64,000 bases of DNA from an uncultured Oscillibacter sp. (GTDB lineage Bacteria > Bacillota > Clostridia > Oscillospirales > Oscillospiraceae). The stretch is from the NCBI GenBank assembly GCA_910586735.1, contig CAJUJW010000001.1:1-64000 (forward strand). Reading direction: 5' to 3'. How positions within the stretch are numbered: the stretch's first letter is position 1; each line of letters begins with the position of its first letter. The notes below the pieces were generated by a model, which was given only the letters and a program-made list of their open reading frames with translations, was not told the origin of the DNA and searched no databases. Both the position numbers and the translations under genes were made by a program. Below, piece after piece: positions 57,897 to 64,000 of this stretch.

Positions 57897-58904
57897 ATGG
57901 CCAGCATGCAGGATATTGCGGATAAGGCGGGGGTTTCCCGGGTCACGGTCTCCCGGGTGCTCTCCAATCATCCCTCCGTAAAGGCGGAGACCCGGAAAAA
58001 GGTGCTTTACTGGGTCAAGGCCCTGGACTACGAGCCGAACCTGATTGCCCAGAGCCTGGCGGGGAACCGGACGAATATCATTGGACTGCTGGTGCCGGAA
58101 ATCGCCTATCCCTTTTTCAGCGAAATTATCGAGGCGGTAGAAAACCAGGCTTTTTACGAGGGCTACAGCACCATCATCTGCAACACCCGCCGCAGTCTGG
58201 AGAAGGAAAAAAACATCCTGGCGGAGCTTCGCCAGCGGAAGGTGGACGGCATCATCGCGGTTCCGGTCTCTCCGGAGAAGAGCCTGCCCGCCTTTCAGCG
58301 CTTGCAGGTCCCGGCGGTTATGATTACCAAGCGCATGGAGGGGTTCAGCTGTGTGTATATCTCCCACTACGCCGGGGGGCAGCAGATGGCCAAGCATTTC
58401 CTGAACGTGGGCTTCCAGAAAATCGGCTATATCGGCCCCGCCAGGGACACCACCTCGGCCCTGAAATACGCCGGTTTTCAGAATTACCTGGCGGCGAACC
58501 GGGTGGAGCTGGTGGACGTAATCGACTGTCCCGCGCCGGAGAATATGAACGCCAGCCTGGTTTACAAGCTGGTGAAGGAGCACGCCGCAGGTCCGGGACT
58601 GCGCTGCGAGGCGTACCTGGCCAACGACGACATCACGGCCTGCGAGGCGATTGCCGCCTTCCGGGAACTGGGCTATACGGTTCCCCGGGATATTGCCATT
58701 GCCGGGTTTGATAATTCCCTGCTGGCAAAGGAGATCAGCCCGAAGCTGACCGCCCTGGCCCAGCCCTTGGAGGAAATCGGCAGGAAGGCGGTGGAAGTGC
58801 TGCTGAATCAACTGAACGATAACGCGGAACCGCAGATGTACGAATTGGAATCCCGGGTGATTGTGAGGGAGTCGACAATTCAGTTTGTGCCGGCTTCGAG
58901 ATGA
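57897..58904 (+). CDS. LacI-family transcriptional regulator
   Basis: A 335-residue LacI/GalR regulator. The HTH and hinge are MQDIADKAGVSRVTVSRVLS (residues 4-23) and LNPxxxAQSLAGNRT-like PNLIAQSLAGNRTN, followed by a periplasmic-binding-protein-like sensor domain (about 60-330). AAGGAGG lies 6 bases upstream of the ATG at 57897. It lies 116 bases after the damaged PTS gene on the same strand and would once have controlled it in response to the transported sugar. Confidence 0.93.
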   Translation: MASMQDIADKAGVSRVTVSRVLSNHPSVKAETRKKVLYWVKALDYEPNLIAQSLAGNRTNIIGLLVPEIAYPFFSEIIEAVENQAFYEGYSTIICNTRRSLEKEKNILAELRQRKVDGIIAVPVSPEKSLPAFQRLQVPAVMITKRMEGFSCVYISHYAGGQQMAKHFLNVGFQKIGYIGPARDTTSALKYAGFQNYLAANRVELVDVIDCPAPENMNASLVYKLVKEHAAGPGLRCEAYLANDDITACEAIAAFRELGYTVPRDIAIAGFDNSLLAKEISPKLTALAQPLEEIGRKAVEVLLNQLNDNAEPQMYELESRVIVRESTIQFVPASR

Positions 58905-59115
58905 GCGGGGAGCTTGATGCCTGTTTCCGCGAAGCTGCGGCGCAGGATTCTTCTTTTCGACCTCCAAGCGAGAAGAAGTATATTCGGTTTTACAATGAGG
59001 TTTCCTCAAATCTGGCGTTAGATTATAAGGCGTCACAGAAATTTTAGAACATTTACTGGGAGCGTTTTACGAAAAATCGAGACAGCTTAACCAGGTTCCA
59101 GCAGCCCAAAACCCG

Positions 59116-59373
59116 TCAAGGCTCCAAGCCCGCGTGCGTAATAAAGTCCGTCACCACATCCGGCAGATGTACGGGATACAGCCCCAGGGCCGTGCAGGTC
59201 TCGGCCAGGCGGGCCACAGCCTCCAGGCCGTCGGAAAAGGGCGCGACCGCCGCCACCGTGATCCAGCTGTCCCCCCGCTTTTCCTTGCAGAGTATGCCGT
59301 AAGGACAGCGGAGGCAAACTGCGGAACGCATTTTGAAGACCTCATACCTGTATATTTTGAACGGATTTTCCAT
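59116..59373 (-). CDS. DUF6514-type small protein
   Basis: An 85-residue cytoplasmic protein. The pattern YGILCKEKRGDSWITVAAVA followed by FSDGLEAVARLAETCTALGL and PVHLPDVVTDFI matches what I recall of the DUF6514 family found in Oscillospiraceae (an alternation of short beta strands, then a helix and the PxHLxDVVxDF end). Function unknown. It starts 3 bases after the stop of a tandem-XRE gene and is probably co-translated with it. The family call is from memory and should be treated as moderately sure. Confidence 0.65.
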   Translation of the reverse strand: MENPFKIYRYEVFKMRSAVCLRCPYGILCKEKRGDSWITVAAVAPFSDGLEAVARLAETCTALGLYPVHLPDVVTDFITHAGLEP

Positions 59374-59376
59374 CGG

Positions 59377-59913
59377 CTAACCCATGCGCCCGGCCATTCT
59401 TTTGGCGTTGCGGACAATCTCAATCAGCTCATCCTCGGACATGGTGCAGAAGTCCAGCCTCGTCAGCGACATGCCGAAGGAGTTCGCGATGGAAAGCAGT
59501 TTTTTGACGGTCATATTCGCGCATCCGTGCTCGATATCCCGCAGGCAGGCGGGGCTCATATGGGAAAGGCGGGCCAGCTGTATCTGTGTCAGTCCTTCCG
59601 CCTTCCGCAGCAGAACGATGTTCTTACAGACCTGAAAGAGTTCCCCCTGCCGTTCCGGCAGCCGGGGCGTCTGGCGTACCTCGGATGAGATTGCCTTTTC
59701 CGGCCATAAAAAGATGCCGATTATTTGCGAGTCGATTCCAAGGGCTTCCGCTATGCGGACCAGCGTATCCCCTATCATATTCAGGCAGCCGTGTTCGATA
59801 TCCTGTAGATGGCTTACGCTCATGTTTGATCGGAACGCCAGTTCTTCTTGCGTCAGCCCCTGCTCGTTTCTGAGTAAAACGATGTTGCTTCCTGTCTCGA
59901 CCAAATCCTTCAA
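59377..59913 (-). CDS. Tandem double XRE-family HTH protein
   Basis: A 178-residue protein with two XRE/Cro-type helix-turn-helix domains in a row: residues about 8-62 (NIVLLRNEQGLTQEELAFRS, VSHLQDIEHGCLNM) and about 96-150 (NIVLLRKAEGLTQIQLARLS, PACLRDIEHGCANM). The two are near copies, so the gene arose by internal duplication. There is no effector domain; a short helical tail follows. Such a protein could bind a bipartite operator as a monomer. It overlaps or abuts a DUF6514-type gene. Confidence 0.85.
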   Translation of the reverse strand: MKDLVETGSNIVLLRNEQGLTQEELAFRSNMSVSHLQDIEHGCLNMIGDTLVRIAEALGIDSQIIGIFLWPEKAISSEVRQTPRLPERQGELFQVCKNIVLLRKAEGLTQIQLARLSHMSPACLRDIEHGCANMTVKKLLSIANSFGMSLTRLDFCTMSEDELIEIVRNAKRMAGRMG

Positions 59914-59980
59914 GAAAATCCCTCCTTCGAGTTAAGCGTAGGAGAAATTTCCCTGGTAGTCCACCCAATATATTAACGAT

Positions 59981-60028
59981 TAAAAAAAGCCCCTCCGTTT
60001 TGCCGCCGGGCGAAAACGGAGAGGCGCT
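59981..60028 (-). terminator. Terminator of the AmmeMemoRadiSam genes
   Basis: On the minus strand CGCCTCTCCGTTTTCGCC pairs with GGCAAAACGGAGGGGC, then TTTTTTTAAT, 31 bases after the amrS stop. Confidence 0.88.
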
Positions 60029-60058
60029 GATTTTGAGATTATATTTTGATTTCGAGCC

Positions 60059-60880
60059 TCAGCAATTCCCCGTATAGACGAAGGATAGGCAGGCCCTGGC
60101 CTCGTTGGCCAGGCGGTAGACCCGCTCAACGGGCGTAGGCGGCCTGTCCGTCATCCGATACCGGGGGAAGAACCGGGACAGGTGCAGGGGAATGTTCCGG
60201 TCCACAGACGCCAGCCACCGGGCCAGGGCGCGCACTTCCTCCACGCTGTCGTTCTCATCGGGGACCAGGAGGGTGGTCACCTCCACATGGCACCGTTCCG
60301 CCGCCAGGGCAATGGACCGCTTTACCGTCTCCAGATCTCCGCCCAGTTTTCGATACCACTCCGGGGTGAAGCCCTTCAGGTCGATATTGGCGGCGTCGAT
60401 GAATGGAAGCAGTTCCCGCCAGGGGGGTTCCTCGACGGTGCCGTTGGTGACCAGGACGTTGACCATTCCCCGCTCGTGGACCAGGGCGGCGCAGTCCCGG
60501 ACGTATTCATAGCCCACCAGCGGCTCGTTGTAGGTGTAGGCTATCCCGATGTTGCCATGGGGCCGAAGCTCCAGCGCCTTGTCCGTCAGGGCCTCCGGGG
60601 AGAGCTCAACGGTCTCAAGCGCCCCTTCTCCGGCCATGGAAATCTCGTGATTCTGGCAGAAGGGACAGAGCAGATTGCACCCGAAGCTGCCCGCGGACAG
60701 AATCAGGCTGCCGGGGTGGAACCGCCGCAGGGGCTTCTTCTCAATGGGGTCCAGGGCCAGGCTGGTGAGCTTTCCGTAGTTCAGCGGGACAACGGCTCCG
60801 TCCCGGCAGGCCCTGGCCCGGCAGAGGCCGGCCTGCCCCTCGGACAGGTCACAGCGGTGAAAACACAGCTCGCAGATCAT
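60059..60880 (-). CDS. amrS: AmmeMemoRadiSam system radical SAM protein (AmrS)
   Basis: A 273-residue radical SAM enzyme of the AmmeMemoRadiSam group, related to pyruvate-formate-lyase activating enzymes. The 4Fe-4S/SAM motif is CNLLCPFCQN (CxxxCxxC, about 68-77). IAYTYNEPLVGYEYV and VNVLVTNGTV are typical of the family. The N-terminal Cys/His pairs (MICELCFHRCDLSEGQAGLCRAR) form the usual extra site. The ATG overlaps the stop of the amrA frame in ATGA. Its substrate is not known; with AmrA/AmrB it forms a widely conserved but uncharacterised set. Confidence 0.92.
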   Translation of the reverse strand: MICELCFHRCDLSEGQAGLCRARACRDGAVVPLNYGKLTSLALDPIEKKPLRRFHPGSLILSAGSFGCNLLCPFCQNHEISMAGEGALETVELSPEALTDKALELRPHGNIGIAYTYNEPLVGYEYVRDCAALVHERGMVNVLVTNGTVEEPPWRELLPFIDAANIDLKGFTPEWYRKLGGDLETVKRSIALAAERCHVEVTTLLVPDENDSVEEVRALARWLASVDRNIPLHLSRFFPRYRMTDRPPTPVERVYRLANEARACLSFVYTGNC

Positions 60881-62000
60881 GTGTGCCGCACCACCTCGAA
60901 CCGCTCCAGGGCGTACTTCTCTCCGGGGCCGATGCCGCCCTTCTGCCGGGCGATGTCAATCTGCCGCTCCACCGTGTCCACGCCCTCCAGGTCGGGCAGC
61001 AGCAGGCCCCGGCGGACCGGTCCGTCATCCCGGCGGGCAGGCCCTCCGGCAGACGCTCCAGCCGCCGCCCCGTTTTCACATAGGTCTCCAGGGACAGCCG
61101 GGCCAGCTTGACCCAGGGGTCCTCGGCGGCCTTTTTCTCCGCCAGCCGGGTCCGCTCCATGGCCTCGCACTGTTCCCCGAACCGGCGGTTTTTATCCGGG
61201 CCTGTGACGGTGAAAACCGCCACCCCGTAGCCCACGCCGGTGACGCCCTCATAGCTGAGGAGTTTCGACTCCACCGCCAGGCCGTCCAGCGCCCCGGCCA
61301 TCATCTGGAAGGACCGGAGGCCGCACTCCGCCGCCCGGTCGCAGAGGGCCGGGTCCATGGTGAGGAACTGGAGGAAGTCCCCGGCGGCCATGGCCCCGGT
61401 AATCTGCCGGTCGAACTCCGGCCCCTCCGGGGCGAAGCCGTAGGGCCCGTCGTCCCTCAGCTTGTGGGACAGGTCGCCGCTGGCGACGAACACCGCCCGG
61501 CGGCCCAGGGCCTCCACGGCCTGGGCGATACACTGCCCCAGCCGGTAGTGGTCCAGCGGGGAGAACCCGGACAGGCCCACCCGGAGAATAGGGCAGTCCA
61601 CCCCGGCCTCCCGGAGGAAGTACAGGGGCAGGAAGGTCCCGTGGTCCAGGGCCGGGTCCCGCTCTCCCAGTGTCCCGGCCCGGAGACCGGCGGCCTCCGC
61701 CCGGCGGACGGCCTCGTCCCGCAGGTCCTCGCCGTACTGGACCGTCAGCCCCGTCTGGGGCGCGCCAAAAGCGGACATGTCCCCGGCGGCGGCCCGGCCC
61801 GGGGAGATGTGGAAGTAGTCGGTGTACATAATCTGGTGGGGGGAGGTGACAATCAGCGCCTCCGGTTCCCAGGCTGCCACTTGCTTCGCGGCGGTGCGGT
61901 ATGCGTCAATGGTGGCCTGAACCTCCCGTTCCCGCCCGCAGCCCACTGTGGGGATAATCAGCGGCGGATGGGGGACAATCACTGCTCCAAGAATTGACAT
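60849..62000 (-). CDS. amrB: AmmeMemoRadiSam protein B (Memo/LigB-like) with a broken AmrA domain
   Basis: Codons 1 to about 270 form a LigB/Memo-type domain (ILGAVIVPHPPLIIPTVGCG, FVASGDLSHKL), intact in length. It is normally fused to an AMMECR1 (AmrA) domain. That domain begins properly (DPWVKLARLSLETYVKTGRR, ending PAGMTDR near residue 322) but loses its middle and shifts frame near 61015, so this frame ends in about 50 unrelated residues at 60849. AGGAGG lies 7 bases before the ATG at 62000. The B domain may still fold and function; the A domain cannot. Confidence 0.85.
   Translation of the reverse strand: MSILGAVIVPHPPLIIPTVGCGREREVQATIDAYRTAAKQVAAWEPEALIVTSPHQIMYTDYFHISPGRAAAGDMSAFGAPQTGLTVQYGEDLRDEAVRRAEAAGLRAGTLGERDPALDHGTFLPLYFLREAGVDCPILRVGLSGFSPLDHYRLGQCIAQAVEALGRRAVFVASGDLSHKLRDDGPYGFAPEGPEFDRQITGAMAAGDFLQFLTMDPALCDRAAECGLRSFQMMAGALDGLAVESKLLSYEGVTGVGYGVAVFTVTGPDKNRRFGEQCEAMERTRLAEKKAAEDPWVKLARLSLETYVKTGRRLERLPEGLPAGMTDRSAGACCCPTWRAWTRWSGRLTSPGRRAASAPERSTPWSGSRWCGTHDLRAVFSPL
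60877..61010 (-). pseudogene. amrA: C-terminal fragment of the AmrA (AMMECR1) domain
   Basis: In the frame offset from the AmrB gene the reading RRGLLLPDLEGVDTVERQID and ALERFEVVRHT is the conserved C terminus of AMMECR1. Its stop overlaps the amrS ATG in ATGA, the expected original coupling, so this is the ancestral frame. About 100 residues of the domain are missing between it and the upstream part. A shared CGCCGGGGCCTG-like stretch at the junction would fit a deletion between short direct repeats. Confidence 0.82.
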
Positions 62001-62208
62001 GCCGGTTCCTCCTCGTCCTAATTTTCCAATCGTCTGTCCGCGCCTACAGACAGACGATATCATAATAGGAGGAAATAATCAACCCACCCGTCCCTTGTCC
62101 CATTTGTAAATTTTACAAACCGACCTTGACGCTTTGGTATAATCGGGATAGGATACCTGAGGGGAGACCCCGGTACGCATTTTTATGGAAAGGAGCGGCA
62201 AAGGACGC

Positions 62209-63360
62209 ATGGAATTATCTTGGGAAAAACTGGAGCACTATCAGAAAAGCCTGCGGCCCCTGCAAGAGGCGGCGGACGTGCTCCTGAGCCACATGAAGGG
62301 ACACGACTGGTCCTTCCGGCAGTCGATCACGGACAAGAAGGGGGAGTACAGCCCGGAGAAACTCCGCGCCCTGGTGGAGGACCTGCTGTCCCTCTGGGCG
62401 GCGAAGGTCCGGGCGGGCACGGACACCGACCCGGACACCGGGGAGAGCGTGGCGGAGCCCTACCTCCGGGACCGGCGGGAGCTGTACGGCCTGTATTTCT
62501 ACCTGGTCATGCGGTGCAGCCTGGAAAAGGGGGCGTACAGCGACGCCCGCGGCGGCGCGGAGATGAAGGAGCGGACGGACTTCGCCTTTCTGCTGGAGCA
62601 GGCAAAGCGGCTCTCCCGGGACTGGTGCGTCATGGCCGGGCGGGACGGAACCTGCCGCAACGAGCTGTACTATGGCTTTGACGCGCACTTTGGCTTCCAT
62701 CTCTACTACGCCCTCCGTGACCCCGATGTTCGCAGCGGCTCTGTCTGCTCGGGAAACGACTGGTCCCTGACCCCCGATTGGAGCCGGGCCTGTCAGCACG
62801 ACGAGCAGATGACGGATGCGGGCAATATGAAGCGGCTCTACCTGAAGCACTCCGGGTTCCGGCGCGGCAGGGCGGCGGCGAAGGAGGCGCTCAAAATAGA
62901 GGAAGAAGAGGAGACGGAGGAGCTGCCGCCGCCGGAGGAGGACGATTCCGAAGAGGACGGCTATGCCGTCTGGGACCCGGAGGAGGACGACGACGACTGG
63001 TTTTACCCCTTCCCCAGTGAGGAGGCTTACCGGGAATTTCAGGAGGCAGACTGGAACCGGCGCTCGGAGGAGTTCGTCAGGGCCCAGGGGCTGACCCTTC
63101 TGGCCATCCGCTTCCAGGGCGCGGAGGAATACCTTTCGGCCTGTGAGCGCTTCGCGGAACTCTTTGAGACGGCGAAGCCGGAGGTCCTGCGGGACTTCCC
63201 TGGGGACCTGGAGGAGATTGTGGACCTGTATCTGTCCCAGCGAGGAACCGCCCCGCTGGCGGACACGGACAAGGCGCTGGAGGTGTATGGCCGCTTCATT
63301 GACGGGCCGCTCCGGCAGGCGAGGCGCTACGGGAGGGGCATCCAATGGGACGATCTGTAA
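62209..63360 (+). CDS. Protein of unknown function with an acidic central region
   Basis: A 383-residue, soluble-looking protein with no signal or membrane segment and no family I recognise. Residues about 1-200 are helix-rich with many Trp/Tyr/Arg (HDWSFRQSITDKKGEYSP, YLRDRRELYGLYFYLVMRC). Residues about 228-275 are an acidic linker (IEEEEETEELPPPEEDDSEE), and the remaining 110 residues are again helical. The ATG at 62209 is chosen because the protein's first helix starts there; the ATG at 62185 lacks a ribosome site. It overlaps the next gene by 16 bases, so the two products probably work together. Confidence 0.7.
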   Translation: MELSWEKLEHYQKSLRPLQEAADVLLSHMKGHDWSFRQSITDKKGEYSPEKLRALVEDLLSLWAAKVRAGTDTDPDTGESVAEPYLRDRRELYGLYFYLVMRCSLEKGAYSDARGGAEMKERTDFAFLLEQAKRLSRDWCVMAGRDGTCRNELYYGFDAHFGFHLYYALRDPDVRSGSVCSGNDWSLTPDWSRACQHDEQMTDAGNMKRLYLKHSGFRRGRAAAKEALKIEEEEETEELPPPEEDDSEEDGYAVWDPEEDDDDWFYPFPSEEAYREFQEADWNRRSEEFVRAQGLTLLAIRFQGAEEYLSACERFAELFETAKPEVLRDFPGDLEEIVDLYLSQRGTAPLADTDKALEVYGRFIDGPLRQARRYGRGIQWDDL

Positions 63361-64000
63361 GCGGACTCCGGGACCGGTTCTACCGCGACCTGATCGAGGA
63401 CTATCAGGAGCGGCACACCCAGTCCACCCTGCATCGGTTCTTTTGGAGAGAGAGCATGGAGGAGCTGCTGCGGGAAAGCCTGCCGCGCCTTTTGTCCAAG
63501 GAACCCGTCCCCGGAGAGAGCCTCTCGGAACTGCTGGACCGGGACTTTCCGGGCTTCCTGCCGGAGGGGGACGTGCGTTTCGACCTCGACGGGCAGATGA
63601 CAGAGCGGCTGGCCGCGGAGATGAAACAGCACCGGGCGGCGGCCAAGCGCCTTTTGCTGGGGCCCCGGGACGGGGGGAGGCGCTGGGACTTTTGGGAGAT
63701 GCTCCGGCTTAACGACGCCGGTTATCGGGCGGGGCTGATTACGGACACGGAGTATTACCTCTGGCTGATCGAGTACCTGGCGGCCCATGGCGTCTATTAT
63801 AAGGAGACCATCAAGGGCGCCGGGGAGAAGGGGAAGGACCTGAATGGCCGCCGGTGGCTGATTCCCCTGCTGCAAAAGGCCCCGCCCCGGCTGGACGAGG
63901 AGACGGGAAAGCCCATACGCCCCGGCTGGAAAAAGCGGGAAACGGACGGGGACTATGTCTTTGCCGTGGCCCAGGTGGAGAGGGATTTGAAGCGCATGGC
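63345..64000 (+). CDS. Protein of unknown function, partial (runs off the window)
   Basis: An open frame of at least 218 codons beginning MGRSVSGLRDRFYRDLIEDY, with GGGAGGGG 6 bases upstream of the ATG and a 16-base overlap with the preceding gene. It continues past position 64000. The visible part is charged and helix-rich (HRFFWRESMEELLRESLPRL, AEMKQHRAAAKRLLL) with no motif I can name. It is probably a partner of the acidic-linker protein upstream. Confidence 0.7.
   Translation, partial: MGRSVSGLRDRFYRDLIEDYQERHTQSTLHRFFWRESMEELLRESLPRLLSKEPVPGESLSELLDRDFPGFLPEGDVRFDLDGQMTERLAAEMKQHRAAAKRLLLGPRDGGRRWDFWEMLRLNDAGYRAGLITDTEYYLWLIEYLAAHGVYYKETIKGAGEKGKDLNGRRWLIPLLQKAPPRLDEETGKPIRPGWKKRETDGDYVFAVAQVERDLKRM

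Overview
The window is 64 kb of GC-rich chromosome from a low-oxygen Clostridia-type Firmicute, most likely an Oscillospiraceae relative of the Flavonifractor/Intestinimonas/Lawsonibacter group. The evidence is strong AGGAGG ribosome binding sites, sporadic TTG starts, SLH-domain surface proteins, ferredoxin-dependent 2-oxoacid oxidoreductase, TRAP and BCCT transporters, a PAS-sigma54 activator and a DUF6514-type protein. The family assignment is inference from gene content. No rRNA, tRNA or CRISPR array was recognised.

1-10 kb: an Rpn/PD-(D/E)XK transposase-family gene and an IS3 transposase stub, then an ABC importer (fused double permease, ATPase, lipoprotein) beside a binding lipoprotein, YesM-type histidine kinase and YesN-type regulator that probably control it. 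10-20 kb: a cell-envelope block with two SLH proteins (one with a transglutaminase-like domain), a VanX-like peptidase split by a low-complexity insert, a repeat lipoprotein and an AlgX/DHHW plus MBOAT pair for O-acylation of a surface polymer. 20-26.3 kb: citrate synthase, aconitase and NADP-isocitrate dehydrogenase in one operon (2-oxoglutarate supply), plus an aminotransferase.

27-36 kb: a PAS-sigma54 activator diverges from a clear -24/-12 promoter that drives a 4-hydroxybutyrate-type CoA-transferase, a crotonase, a complete TRAP transporter and 4-hydroxybutyrate dehydrogenase. 36-46.8 kb: an IclR regulator diverges from a long one-strand run: ferredoxin, 2-oxoacid:ferredoxin oxidoreductase alpha-beta-gamma, two-subunit aconitase X, a BCCT transporter, a broken yitT, a class III CoA-transferase, a second BCCT transporter and a MIF-like tautomerase. 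Read together these suggest an undescribed route: import, dehydration, enol-keto tautomerisation, oxidative decarboxylation to an acyl-CoA, and CoA recycling. This is the best candidate for a new system.

47-64 kb: an MMPL exporter overlapping a large GLUG-repeat/coiled-coil surface protein; a 164-bp MITE-like hairpin; mgtE behind a promoter, 26-codon leader ORF and strong terminator that look like an attenuator; a HAD phosphatase; a broken PTS permease with a LacI regulator; a DUF6514/tandem-XRE pair; an AmmeMemoRadiSam locus with a damaged AmrA domain; and two overlapping genes of unknown function running off the end. Three genes (yitT, PTS EIIC, amrA) share the same lesion, loss of the middle plus a frameshift. 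This is either real decay or an assembly problem.
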